Assembly (NCBI RefSeq): GCF_000143825.1 | Contig: NZ_CM000961.1 | Coordinates: 1,385,448 to 1,449,447, forward strand | DNA: 64,000 nucleotides | Origin: Corynebacterium genitalium ATCC 33030 | GTDB lineage: Bacteria > Actinomycetota > Actinomycetes > Mycobacteriales > Mycobacteriaceae | Direction of reading: 5' to 3' | In this document: positions 29,766 through 39,683 of the stretch, piece after piece | How the letters are laid out: every line of letters begins with the position of its first letter | How positions within the stretch are numbered: the stretch's first letter is position 1 | Position numbers and translations under genes: made by a program | Notes under the pieces: model-generated | What the model was told of the DNA's origin: nothing | Databases searched by the model: none | The model's input: only the letters and a program-made list of their open reading frames with translations

Positions 29766-30061
29766 CTATTGCTGACAACAGCCTGACAGAATCGTTTAGC
29801 GTCACGCGCAAGCGTGAAGTACTGCGCGCTCGGAACGTCTAATCCAATCATGTGCTACCAAGGAGGTTTCCAATGGTGCATGCGCTACAGTACGCACCGG
29901 CGACACTCTTAGTGCGACTTTGAACCTCGATGATTTCAAAGCCCTCACTTCGGTAACGTTGGAGCAAAATCAATCCTATAATCCATCCTCGCCTTTATAA
30001 AAGGGAATAAACTGAAGTGACATCATAGGGCACACTCCACAACTGCACCTGCGGGAAAACT
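29766..30061 (+). other. Non-coding right flank of the island
   Basis: AT-richer sequence with no supportable gene. At 30032-30061 it contains the continuation of repeat R (ACACTCCACAAC, with CTGCGGGAAAACT), directly before the SUFU gene. A strong AGGAGG precedes a 16-codon frame at 29873-29923 that I do not call as a gene. Confidence 0.5.
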
Positions 30062-30066
30062 ATCTT

Positions 30067-30720
30067 TTAGGCCACTGGCGGACGGCCGGGATGGACACCT
30101 TCTGCAAAACCAGCTTCGTAGAGGAGATCGAGCACCTCGACCCCAGCTAGGTAGGCTTCAATTTCCTGCGCGTACAGCGGGAAAAGACCCAAGAAGTGGA
30201 CTGTCTCACCGCCGAACTGTGTCTTGAGCAGGTCGAACTCAGTATCCAGGGAAACCGCGCCACCGAGAACGAATCCAGAGAAGTCACTGCCCGGATAGGT
30301 TTCCTCCAGGGACTCACCCCACTGGGAAGAGGAGCCGTACGACAACCACGAGTTCGTGCTCCGGGGCAAGCGCGCAGTCATCTTCAGCAAGTCTAGCGGC
30401 CATGAGATCCCTTCTCGCCCTTCATTCGCACTCGACGTGACCTCATCTAGGGGCCAGTCACCCGGCAGAGTCATGATCAACTCAATGCGATCGAAGTCTT
30501 CTCTGCCCTGAGGCATCTCCATCTTGTGCCAGCTCATACCGGACGTGACCAGTGTCCATAATGGACGCTCTTCGGTGGGCCGCCAGCAGTAGATGTGGAC
30601 CGGTTGCCCGTCCAGTCCGAGTATTTCGTGGTAGACCCAGTAGTCCTCACCGAGGACGGGGGTGAAGCGCGAAGCGACGAGGTCGTCGGGATTGAACTCT
30701 TGTCCTGCAATGTTGTCCAT
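30067..30720 (-). CDS. SUFU (suppressor of fused) domain protein
   Basis: A 217-residue protein with the bacterial SUFU pattern: VHIYCWRPTEERPLWTLVTSGMSWHKMEMP, followed by RIELIMTLPGDWPL, WPLDLLKMTARLP and a late VHFLGLFPLYAQEI. Bacterial SUFU-domain proteins are known as immunity proteins in polymorphic toxin loci. No toxin gene is visible nearby, so this may be an orphan immunity gene. The ATG at 30720 follows AAGGA. It lies downstream of the frameshifted small ORF on the same strand. Confidence 0.8.
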   Translation of the reverse strand: MDNIAGQEFNPDDLVASRFTPVLGEDYWVYHEILGLDGQPVHIYCWRPTEERPLWTLVTSGMSWHKMEMPQGREDFDRIELIMTLPGDWPLDEVTSSANEGREGISWPLDLLKMTARLPRSTNSWLSYGSSSQWGESLEETYPGSDFSGFVLGGAVSLDTEFDLLKTQFGGETVHFLGLFPLYAQEIEAYLAGVEVLDLLYEAGFAEGVHPGRPPVA

Positions 30721-30762
30721 GGCTGGGGTCCTTCTGTGTGTGAATTCAGGGGTCAGGGAGAG

Positions 30763-31054
30763 TTACCAGCCGTCCTCGCCTGCTTCGACCTTGCTGTCAA
30801 TCAGCGCGCGGATCGGCTCGTTGTACCACTCCTCCAAGATCTCGGCTTCCGCCAGGCGCATGGCTTGTCCGTGGCAACGACCAGTGACTTCACCCGGTAT
30901 CCACGGGTTGCCACCGTTTTCTTCGCGCGAAGTGATCATCGCAGCGCTCGCAGGCTGCTTCGTTTGCGTCCTCGAAAGCGGCTTGAATCGTTTCCTCATC
31001 GGTAGGTCGGCCAAGTTCCTCGTGTGCCGCACGAATCGTTTCTGGGAGAATCAT
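30763..31054 (-). pseudogene. Small protein gene with an apparent frameshift
   Basis: Two overlapping frames together look like one gene. From an ATG at 31054 with AGAAAGG upstream, frame A encodes MILPETIRAAHEELGRP and continues to a stop at 30890. A second frame carries a plausible C-terminal part (ITSREENGGNPWIPGEV, then LAEAEILEEWYNEPIRAL) to a stop at 30763. One base change between about 30930 and 30955 would join them into a protein of about 96 residues. It may be a genuine disruption or a sequence error. No family was recognised. Confidence 0.5.
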
Positions 31055-31117
31055 TGTGGGCCTTTCTCAGCGTGGCGGTGTCAGCGTCAATATGGCAGGT
31101 GTTGTGGGGTGGTGCTA

Positions 31118-31170
31118 GGTAATGAGCTGTTTCCTGCCCCGATCCGCTGCGCAGGGGCGGATTCGAGCAG
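31118..31170 (-). terminator. Possible hairpin after glgP
   Basis: Downstream of the glgP stop the minus strand can form a stem ATCCGC (loop) GCGGAT (31142-31162 on the plus strand) with outer CCTGC/GCAGG. A T-tract is lacking, so intrinsic termination is uncertain. Confidence 0.35.
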
Positions 31171-31175
31171 GGGAC

Positions 31176-33569
31176 TTAGCGGTTGATCGGGGTCGGCTCG
31201 ATCTTCCACACCTCGTTCGCGTAGTCGCGGATGGTGCGGTCGGAGGAGAAGCGGCCGGACTCGCAGATGTTGATCCAGCACATGCGTGCCCAGTGCAGCG
31301 GGTCCGCGTAGTACTCGGCTGCCATGCGGTCGCGGGTCTCTTTGTAGGAGTCAAAGTCACCGAGCACGTAGTACGGATCGGCGGTGTTCCAGCCGCCGTC
31401 GATAAGCAGGGAGTCGCGCAGATCGGCGAACATACCGGTGCCGGAGTCATCGAGGGTGCCGTCGGTAAGCGCATCGATCGCACGCTTGATGGCGGGGTTG
31501 TTCTCGTAGACCTCCTGGGGCTGGTAGTTCTCCTTGAGCTCCGGCAGCTCCTCCTCGCATGCACCGAAGATGTAGGCGTTTTCCTCGCCGACGGAATCGA
31601 CGATCTCCACGTTGGCGCCGTCCATGGTGCCCAGGGTCAACGCACCGTTCATCATGAACTTCATGTTGGAGGTACCGGAAGCTTCCTTACCGGCGGTGGA
31701 GATCTGCTCTGAGACATCGGTGGCAGGAATGATCTGCTCTGCCGGCGAGACGTTGTAGTTCTCCACGAACACAACGCGCAGGAACTCGGAGACCTCCGGG
31801 TCGTTGTTCACCAGGTCACCGATGGCGTTGATGAGTTTGATGATGCCCTTGGCGCGGTCATAACCGGGGGCCGCCTTCGCGCCGAAGATGAAGGTGCGCT
31901 TGGGCACGTCACGCTCACCGTCGTGCTTGATGCGGAAGTACAGGTCCAGGATGTAGAGCGCGTTGAGCAACTGGCGCTTGTACTCGTGCAGGCGCTTGAT
32001 CTGGGTGTCGTAGACGGACTCAGGATCGATCTCCACGTGCTCGTGGACGCGGACCCAGTCGGCGAAGTCGCGCTTGTTGGAGGACTTGATCGCGCGCAGT
32101 TCCTTCATCACTGCGCCATCGTCAGCGTAGCGGCGCAACTCCTTGAGCTTGTCCATGTCGGTGACCCATGCGTCAGAACCGACGAGACGGTCCAGCAATT
32201 CCGACAGACGCGGGTTGCACATGCGCAGCCAACGGCGCGGGGTGACGCCGTTGGTCTTGTTGTTGAACTTCTCCGGGTACAGCTCGTTCCAGTAACCCAG
32301 GGTGTCGCGTTTGATGATCTCGGTGTGGATCGCGGCGACACCGTTGATGGAGTACGCGGCGTAGCAGGCGATCCACGCCATGTGCACCTTGTTGTCGTGC
32401 ACGGGCGAGTATTGGTGAATCGTGTCGGGAGAAAGCTGGCGGGACGCCATGTCCTCGCGGTAGCGGCGGTCGATCTCCACAACGATCTCCCACACTCGGC
32501 CGAAGAGCTGCTGGAAGATGGATACATCCCAGGTCTCCAGGGCCTCCTGGAGGACAGTGTGGTTGGTGTAGGCGAACGTGTTGGTGACAACGTCCCAGGC
32601 ATCTTCCCAGGTCATGCCGTGGTCATCGAGCAGAATGCGCATGAGCTCCGGGATGCCCAGCACCGGGTGGGTGTCGTTGAGCTGCACGGAGTTGTAGTCG
32701 GCAAAACCGCGCAGGTCATCCCCGTGGTGCTCAATGTAGTTGTCCACCATCTCCTGCAGCGAGGCGGAGACGAAGAAGTACTGCTGGCGCACGCGCAGCA
32801 CCTTGCCGTCGTAGGTGGTGTCGTTCGGGTAGAGCACGCGGGTCAGGTCATGCACGGCCTCGCGCTCAAGGATGGCGTCAGAGAAGCGCTGGGAGTTGAA
32901 TGCGTCGTAATCGAACTCGCTCATCGGGGAGGCATCCCACAGGCGCAAGGTGCCTACGTTGTCGGTGCCGTACCCGGTGATGGGCATGTCGTAGGGGATG
33001 GCACGGACGTGCATGTCATCGAATTTGACGATGCGCTGCTGCGTGCCGCGGCGGACCGCGAACGGGTGGAAGCTCTCACGCCACGCGTCCGGGTGCTCCT
33101 TCTGGAAGCCGTCAACGATCTCCTGGCGGAACAGGCCGTAGCGGTAGAGGATGCCGTAGCCGGTGACCGGGTAGTCCTGCGCGGCGGCAGAGTCGAGGAA
33201 GCACGCAGCCAGGCGGCCCAGGCCGCCGTTACCCAGCGCGGCGTCGTGCTCAGCTTCGAGCACATCGAGGAAGTCGTGGTCATTCTCTGCTGCTGCGCGC
33301 TTCGCATCGTCCACCAGCCCAAGGTTGGTCAGGTTGTTCAGCAGCGCGCGACCCATGAGGAACTCTGCGGAGAAGTACGCCTGCTGGCGGGTGGCAGAGT
33401 ACGCCTCGCGAGTAGCCTCCCACTTGTCGCCGATGTTCTCGATGACGGCCAGGGACAGGCCGGTCCAGAACTTCTTGCGGGATGCGGAGTCGGGGGCGGA
33501 ACCAGAGACCGAGCGGACGTGGCCTCCAACAGTGTCAACGAATGCGGGCGGATGTGCTGGCATGTTCAT
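31176..33569 (-). CDS. glgP: Glycogen/maltodextrin phosphorylase GlgP
   Basis: A 797-residue GT35 enzyme that releases glucose-1-phosphate from alpha-1,4-glucan. Recognisable are ALGNGGLGRLAACFLDS, TNHTVLQEALETWD, the PLP-Lys segment GKEASGTSNMKFMMNG and GTMDGANVEI. Length and both domains are complete. Two in-frame ATGs lie at 33569 and 33563; the first is better spaced from GAGG. It acts with GlgX (2.7 kb) in glycogen breakdown. The last 45 coding bases recur at 24416-24460. Confidence 0.95.
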   Translation of the reverse strand: MNMPAHPPAFVDTVGGHVRSVSGSAPDSASRKKFWTGLSLAVIENIGDKWEATREAYSATRQQAYFSAEFLMGRALLNNLTNLGLVDDAKRAAAENDHDFLDVLEAEHDAALGNGGLGRLAACFLDSAAAQDYPVTGYGILYRYGLFRQEIVDGFQKEHPDAWRESFHPFAVRRGTQQRIVKFDDMHVRAIPYDMPITGYGTDNVGTLRLWDASPMSEFDYDAFNSQRFSDAILEREAVHDLTRVLYPNDTTYDGKVLRVRQQYFFVSASLQEMVDNYIEHHGDDLRGFADYNSVQLNDTHPVLGIPELMRILLDDHGMTWEDAWDVVTNTFAYTNHTVLQEALETWDVSIFQQLFGRVWEIVVEIDRRYREDMASRQLSPDTIHQYSPVHDNKVHMAWIACYAAYSINGVAAIHTEIIKRDTLGYWNELYPEKFNNKTNGVTPRRWLRMCNPRLSELLDRLVGSDAWVTDMDKLKELRRYADDGAVMKELRAIKSSNKRDFADWVRVHEHVEIDPESVYDTQIKRLHEYKRQLLNALYILDLYFRIKHDGERDVPKRTFIFGAKAAPGYDRAKGIIKLINAIGDLVNNDPEVSEFLRVVFVENYNVSPAEQIIPATDVSEQISTAGKEASGTSNMKFMMNGALTLGTMDGANVEIVDSVGEENAYIFGACEEELPELKENYQPQEVYENNPAIKRAIDALTDGTLDDSGTGMFADLRDSLLIDGGWNTADPYYVLGDFDSYKETRDRMAAEYYADPLHWARMCWINICESGRFSSDRTIRDYANEVWKIEPTPINR

Positions 33570-33740
33570 TGCGGTGTTTACCTCAGTTATTCATCTGGTT
33601 TCATCAGGGTGCGCTTTCGTGCGCCTGCCACTGTACCGAGATTGCGGATACTGGGTGCCGCCCCAACTAGTGCACCCGCGCAACATCAGACGACATCGAC
33701 CAGCACCGAGCAGCATCGGGTAATCTCGAGCAACACAGGG

Positions 33741-35051
33741 CTACTGCAGCACTGGGTTGTAGCGCAACGCGTTGCGCACGGGAGAGCATTCTGTGGCGAT
33801 GCGCAGCCTGTCGGCGAGTCGTCCCTCTTCACGCAACCGGTAGAGGTTGCTCACCATGCGGTCGCGGATGTCGTAGGGGGACAAGGTGTTCACGTAGACC
33901 TTGGTGCCGCCTTCGAAGCCGGCCAGGGTGGATACACGCCATTTCAGGTTGATGTGCCACGGCATGGGCATGTCCAGGTCGATGGGTTTGTGGTGCCATT
34001 CTTCGTTGCTCGGTACTTCCGGGCCGGTCGCCGCGTGGGCGGCGTGAATGAGGTCGGACATCCCGCGCACCTCGTCTGCTGTTTGCAGCCACGGTTCCGG
34101 GGTCGCAGACTTGGAGTAAATGTTCATGGTGGGGTAGCGGTGGCCGATGCCCGCCGTCATCACCGCGTGATCGTTCTCCGCGATGATGAGGTTGTGGTAG
34201 CTGGCGTAGTTGATGCCCCACTCGTTGTAAATGTTGGGGTTCTGGCGCAGTTTGTCTATCTCAAAGTCGGCTTGCACACCACGTTCGTCGATCGCAACGA
34301 GCTGCTTGTGCAGATGGTCGAACGAGGCACCGGCAGGAGCGAGCCAGTTTTGGAAGACGGACACGTACGGCGCGTAGCGGTTGCGTTCATAGAGGTCGCG
34401 CAAGGAATCGATGGTGAACGCAATGAACGCGTGGTGCTCGTCGGGCGTCAGCGTGCCGGAGGACGCGAGCTGGGAAGAGTCCTGCGCGCCGTCGACAAAG
34501 TGGCGGCTGCCGATGATCACGTCGTGTCCGCCGCCGAAGTAGGCGGGCACGTGCGCGAGCAATTCCTCTTCGGTCAGGTTGTCGTCGTGGCCGCCGGCTT
34601 TCAGGCGCATGCGCACAACGTCGAAGACGTGGTGGCGCCCGGCATCGTCGGCGAGGTAGCGCTCCATGTGGTCTTCGCGGGAGGTGTCCATGTGGAAGCC
34701 GTAGTTCTTCGCCCAGTAGTCGTAGGAGACGATCTCGAAGAGGTTAGGCACGCGGCGGAACATCGGCTGCGTGTCGTCCAATTCATGCGGCAACAGGTCG
34801 CGGAGGATCTCCCACCCGCCGTCGCGCTGGACAATGCGGGATTTCTCCGGCGGGGTCTTCAGCTTACGGTCCGCGCAGAAATTGCAGGAGTCGGTGAAGT
34901 CGTGCGGCTCCAGGGAGTGCGGTTCTTGCTTGGGTACGGCCAGCGGCCGGTTGCCGCGCCCCGGCACCGTCCACACCTGGGTGCCCGAGAACGGGTTGTA
35001 CTGTTTGATGGTTCCGTCCGCCATGTGGCTGATCGGGTCGCGGTGAGTCAT
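33741..35051 (-). CDS. GalT-like DUF4921-family protein
   Basis: A 436-residue protein of the HIT superfamily resembling galactose-1-phosphate uridylyltransferases, a form common in corynebacteria (DUF4921). It contains a CxxC in SCNFCADR, the HIT-type motif ASFDHLHKQLVAID and HHKPIDLDMPMPWHINLKW near the C terminus. A nucleotidyl or hexose-phosphate transferase role is inferred only from the fold. Start at ATG 35051 was chosen over a TTG at 35060. It follows glgP in opposite order on the same strand, separated by about 170 bases. Confidence 0.75.
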   Translation of the reverse strand: MTHRDPISHMADGTIKQYNPFSGTQVWTVPGRGNRPLAVPKQEPHSLEPHDFTDSCNFCADRKLKTPPEKSRIVQRDGGWEILRDLLPHELDDTQPMFRRVPNLFEIVSYDYWAKNYGFHMDTSREDHMERYLADDAGRHHVFDVVRMRLKAGGHDDNLTEEELLAHVPAYFGGGHDVIIGSRHFVDGAQDSSQLASSGTLTPDEHHAFIAFTIDSLRDLYERNRYAPYVSVFQNWLAPAGASFDHLHKQLVAIDERGVQADFEIDKLRQNPNIYNEWGINYASYHNLIIAENDHAVMTAGIGHRYPTMNIYSKSATPEPWLQTADEVRGMSDLIHAAHAATGPEVPSNEEWHHKPIDLDMPMPWHINLKWRVSTLAGFEGGTKVYVNTLSPYDIRDRMVSNLYRLREEGRLADRLRIATECSPVRNALRYNPVLQ

Positions 35052-35082
35052 GCTCCTCAAGGCTATTAGCTAGTCTGTTTTC

Positions 35083-35478
35083 ATGCCTGCTATTCAGTTT
35101 GACGTGCTTGTTCCCGACGATTCCGCCGCGCGCGAAGTGGGGGAGGCATTCACGCGTGCGGTGGAGATTTTGGTGCGGCGCGGCAAGCTTAGCGACGGCT
35201 CCGTCCGCCACACCGGCACACCCGACCTCCACGGGGACACCCTTGAGCAGCTGCGCGGCGCCTACCGCGAAGAGCGTGGGGAAGAGCCGGACGGGGCAGT
35301 CGTGCACCGCTACGTCATTGAGGCCGACGGGGCTAGCTCCATGAACAGCCTGGCCATGGGCTTGTCGCGCGTACTCACCCCGAAGGCGGATTTGCCGAAG
35401 GATCCGGTGGCGCTGGAGCGCCAGATGGACTTCGAGCTTCCGGCTGTCTATCCCTGGGCCGTGGAAGTGTTGAGGTAA
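35083..35478 (+). CDS. Conserved hypothetical protein
   Basis: A 131-residue soluble protein with no recognised motif. Mixed alpha/beta composition, beginning MPAIQFDVLVPDDSAAREV. A TAGTCT -10 (35071-35076) lies six bases before the ATG with no ribosome binding site, so a leaderless transcript is likely. Its last 31 bases overlap the end of the glycerate kinase gene on the opposite strand. It diverges from the DUF4921 gene. Confidence 0.7.
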   Translation: MPAIQFDVLVPDDSAAREVGEAFTRAVEILVRRGKLSDGSVRHTGTPDLHGDTLEQLRGAYREERGEEPDGAVVHRYVIEADGASSMNSLAMGLSRVLTPKADLPKDPVALERQMDFELPAVYPWAVEVLR

Positions 35479-36650
35479 CCCACCGCGGCCTGGGCGCCGG
35501 CACGGATGAGCTGATCGCGAACGTCCTCCTCGGACTCGCCGGGCTCACCGATCTCCACCGTGATCACATCGTCTGGCAGCTCTTCTTCGAAGCCGCCCGC
35601 AATGACTGCGACGGTAGCACCGGTGCCCTCTGCGAGCTCGGCGACGACGGAGACCACCTTGCCGCCCGCGGACTGCTCGTCGTATGTGCCCTCGCCGGTG
35701 ACCACGAGGTTGGCCCCAGCGATCTTCTCCTTGAGGCCGTAGGAAGAGGCGACGGTGCGGGCACCGGAGACGACGTGGACGTGCTCGTCGTTGCCGTGCA
35801 GGAACCGCGACAGCCACGTGATGCCCACGGGCAGCGCGCCGGCGGCACCATAGCCGGGCTGGTCCGGGTCGATGCCGGCGAACTCGCAGAAGTGGTGCAA
35901 CGCGGCATCGACACGCTCGATGTCTTCGTCGCTGGCACCCTTCTGTGGACCGAAGATGCGGGCAGCGCCACGTGGGCCGGTTGCGGGGAACTCGGAGTCC
36001 GCCAAGAGCACCCAGTCCACAGACGCTGCCGGAATGTTCAGCTGCGCGGTGTCGATGTCGTGGAGGTCGCCCAAGTTCCCGCCGCCGTGGCGCAGGGGAT
36101 GCCCGTTGGCATCCATCGGGTTGGCGCCTAGGGCAACGAGGATGCCGGTGCCACCGTCGATCGTGGCAGATCCGCCCATGCCCAGCACGATCGTTTTCGC
36201 GCCGCGGCTCTGCGCGTCAGCGATGAGAACCCCAGTGCCGTAGGTGTCGCCGGTGAGCGGGACAGGCTTGTCCTTCACAGCGGGTAGCCCTGTTGCTGCC
36301 GAGACGTCGATGTACGCGGTTTCCTCCGCGGCGTTGTAGACGTAGCTCGCCTCGGTGAGACGTCCAGCGGCATCGGTGGTGGGGAGAGTGACCACGGTGC
36401 CGTCGAAAAGCGAAGAAGTGCCTTCGCCCCCGTCCGCCATAGGCATGTGCTCAATGTCACAGTCGATGATGACGGACCGGATTCCTTCCGCAATCCATTC
36501 CGCAGCGTCGGCGGCAGAGGCCGTGCCCTTGAACGAGTCTGGGGCGACGATGACGCGGATGGTCCGCGCATCTGGCTGAAAATTAGCAGGTAGTCCCGCG
36601 TTGCCTTCGTCGTCGTTACGCGGGCCGAGGGCGGGGTAGGAGTGCGTCAT
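35448..36650 (-). CDS. glxK: Glycerate kinase
   Basis: A 400-residue kinase of the GlxK family, phosphorylating glycerate. Visible motifs are VIVAPDSFKGTASAADAAEWIAEG at the start, MADGGEGT, LGMGGSATIDGGTGILVALGA, GPQKGAS and VVTGEGTYDEQSAGGK. The ATG at 36650 with AAAGGA six bases upstream replaces a longer reading to 36707. The gene ends 31 bases inside the convergent gene at 35083. It diverges from gdhA. Confidence 0.92.
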   Translation of the reverse strand: MTHSYPALGPRNDDEGNAGLPANFQPDARTIRVIVAPDSFKGTASAADAAEWIAEGIRSVIIDCDIEHMPMADGGEGTSSLFDGTVVTLPTTDAAGRLTEASYVYNAAEETAYIDVSAATGLPAVKDKPVPLTGDTYGTGVLIADAQSRGAKTIVLGMGGSATIDGGTGILVALGANPMDANGHPLRHGGGNLGDLHDIDTAQLNIPAASVDWVLLADSEFPATGPRGAARIFGPQKGASDEDIERVDAALHHFCEFAGIDPDQPGYGAAGALPVGITWLSRFLHGNDEHVHVVSGARTVASSYGLKEKIAGANLVVTGEGTYDEQSAGGKVVSVVAELAEGTGATVAVIAGGFEEELPDDVITVEIGEPGESEEDVRDQLIRAGAQAAVGYLNTSTAQG

Positions 36651-36776
36651 CGAGGTCCTTTGTTCTTTGCTCATCCAGCTGGGTGTTGCCGGACGCGGTA
36701 GGTTCATTGCTGCTAGTTCACCGAAGACGATAGCAACGGGATGGCAGGAAAGAAGCGCGGTCGGCCGAGGCGGGAC

Positions 36777-36782
36777 TATAGT
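36777..36782 (+). promoter_or_regulatory. Likely -10 of the gdhA promoter
   Basis: TATAGT matches the corynebacterial -10 well and lies about 40 bases before the gdhA ATG, which has its own AGGAAAGGA ribosome binding site. No good -35 hexamer was seen at 16-18 bases, and I did not find a convincing nitrogen-regulator (AmtR) site. Confidence 0.5.
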
Positions 36783-36802
36783 GCTTACCTGTCAACCGTT
36801 AG

Positions 36803-38164
<1,362 letters not shown>

Positions 38165-38196
38165 CCTGATCTAGGCTGCGCCACCTGCAACACACC

Positions 38197-38217
38197 GCCC
38201 CGGCCTGCCGGGGCTTT
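38197..38217 (+). terminator. Terminator after gdhA
   Basis: CCCCGG-CCTG-CCGGGG forms a strong stem 33 bases after the gdhA stop, followed by CTTTAG. The T-tract is short, but position and stability fit an intrinsic terminator. Confidence 0.7.
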
Positions 38218-38244
38218 AGTGTTTCTACCAGTACTTTAGAAGTC

Positions 38245-39048
38245 ATGTACCGCGTATTTGAAGCATTGGATGAGTTGGTCACCACTGTCGAGCAGGCTTA
38301 CGGCGTGCCCATGACATCGAACTGCATGGTTCCCCGCAACGAAGTGCTCGCGCTGCTTGACGACATCCGCAACGCCCTCCCCGTCGAAGTCGACGATGCA
38401 CAAGACGTCCTGGACAAGCAGGACGAGATCCTCCGCGGCGCCGAGGAGCGCGCAGACGAGATGATCGTCGAGGCCGAAGATCAAGCTCAGCGCCTTGTCT
38501 CCGACGCCCACAACGAGTCCGAGTCGATGCTGGGTGAGGCGCAGCAGCGCGCCACCATGCTCGTTGCCACCGCCGAAGACGACGCGAACACGCTCGTCGA
38601 CCGCGCACGCGAGGAGGCCGACACAACGGTCGATCGCGCCCGTCGCGAGTCTGAGCGCCTTATCGCTGACGGTAACGAATCCTACGAGCGCTCTGTGGCC
38701 GAAGGCCGCGAAGAGCAGCAGCGTCTCGTCTCCGAGGCTGAGGTCACCCGCCGCGCCGACGAGGAAGCGCACCGTATCGTCGAGACCGCCCACACCGAGT
38801 CCAACCGCCTGCGCACTGAATGCGATGAGTACGTCGACTCCAAGTTGGGCGAGTTCGAGGAAACTTTGACCAGTGTGCTGCGCACCGTCTCCTCTGACCG
38901 TTCCGCTCTGCGCCACGGCGCCGGAGCATCCGGCCGTGCTACGCACGCCGATGGGTACGCTCGTTACGACCGTGAGCGCGCTGAGCGTCCAGAGCGCCCC
39001 GACCGTGCCGACCGCGCTGATCGCGCCCGTCGCCCGCGCTCGAACTAA
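38245..39048 (+). CDS. sepIVA: SepIVA-type coiled-coil division protein
   Basis: A 267-residue DivIVA-superfamily protein. The N-terminal MYRVFEALDELVTTVEQAYGVP with PMTSNCMVPR and the ALLDDIRNALP helix match actinobacterial SepIVA. Residues about 55-215 are a long heptad-rich coiled coil dense in Glu, Arg and Ala. The C-terminal tail is a basic ERPERPDRADRADRARR repeat. It organises septum or polar growth at the membrane. Its place before DUF177-rnc-mutM agrees with the mycobacterial order. Confidence 0.85.
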   Translation: MYRVFEALDELVTTVEQAYGVPMTSNCMVPRNEVLALLDDIRNALPVEVDDAQDVLDKQDEILRGAEERADEMIVEAEDQAQRLVSDAHNESESMLGEAQQRATMLVATAEDDANTLVDRAREEADTTVDRARRESERLIADGNESYERSVAEGREEQQRLVSEAEVTRRADEEAHRIVETAHTESNRLRTECDEYVDSKLGEFEETLTSVLRTVSSDRSALRHGAGASGRATHADGYARYDRERAERPERPDRADRADRARRPRSN

Positions 39049-39122
39049 CGCATCACCGCCCCTGCCACCTGCTCTGCCTGAATCTGTCGCGGGGGCGGGG
39101 ACACGGTAGGCTTGTGCGCGTT

Positions 39123-39683
39123 ATGGCTACGAATCCGTTTGTCTTCGATGTAGCCGACGTCCTGCGCGGCGACGGCCTTCCGAAAACTCTCACTCACACC
39201 GGCCCATCCCCTTCACGCATCGGCCCCGAGATGATCGCGATCCCGGAAGGCGCCGAAGTTGAGGTGGAGGCAACGATCACGCCGCTGGGCAGTGGCGTGC
39301 TCGTTGATGCTACAGCGACCGCTCAGCTGCAAGGCCAGTGCGTCCGCTGCCTGCGTCCCCTCACCCCGACCGAGACCCTGACCGTCTCCCAGGTCTTTTC
39401 CGGTGGAGACGACTTCATCACCGGCGACGCTGAGGATGACGCGGATGCCGGCTCCGGCGACGATGTGCCCCGCATTGTGGACGACACAGTCGATCTGGAA
39501 CAGGCGTTTGTCGACGAAGCAGGCCTGAACCTGCCGTTCAACCCCACCTGCCAGCCGGAGTGCCCGGAAGATTCCGAGGTTCCCGCGCCCGACGGTATCT
39601 CCGAAGAAGAGACGGACCGCGTCGACCCGCGCTGGGCCGGTTTGGAGAAGTTCCTCGGCGACGGGGACAGCGGGAGCAAATAG
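39123..39683 (+). CDS. DUF177 (YceD) family protein
   Basis: A 186-residue protein of the YceD/DUF177 family, in bacteria linked to 23S rRNA/large-subunit accumulation. The metal-like Cys motif QCVRCLRPL is present, with a second pair near residues 138-142 (CQPEC) and a long acidic linker. The stop overlaps the rnc GTG start (TAGTG). A small rpmF gene that often follows DUF177 in other bacteria is absent here. The ATG at 39123 was chosen over an upstream GTG. Confidence 0.85.
   Translation: MATNPFVFDVADVLRGDGLPKTLTHTGPSPSRIGPEMIAIPEGAEVEVEATITPLGSGVLVDATATAQLQGQCVRCLRPLTPTETLTVSQVFSGGDDFITGDAEDDADAGSGDDVPRIVDDTVDLEQAFVDEAGLNLPFNPTCQPECPEDSEVPAPDGISEEETDRVDPRWAGLEKFLGDGDSGSK

Noticed and set aside
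29873..29923. AGGAGG followed by a 16-codon frame (MVHALQYAPATLLVRL).
   Set aside because: Too short, no homology and in decayed flank sequence; the ribosome binding site may be left from a deleted gene.
31923..35069. A 1048-codon open frame opposite glgP and the GalT-like gene.
   Set aside because: It is an antisense shadow of two well-identified genes in GC-rich sequence.
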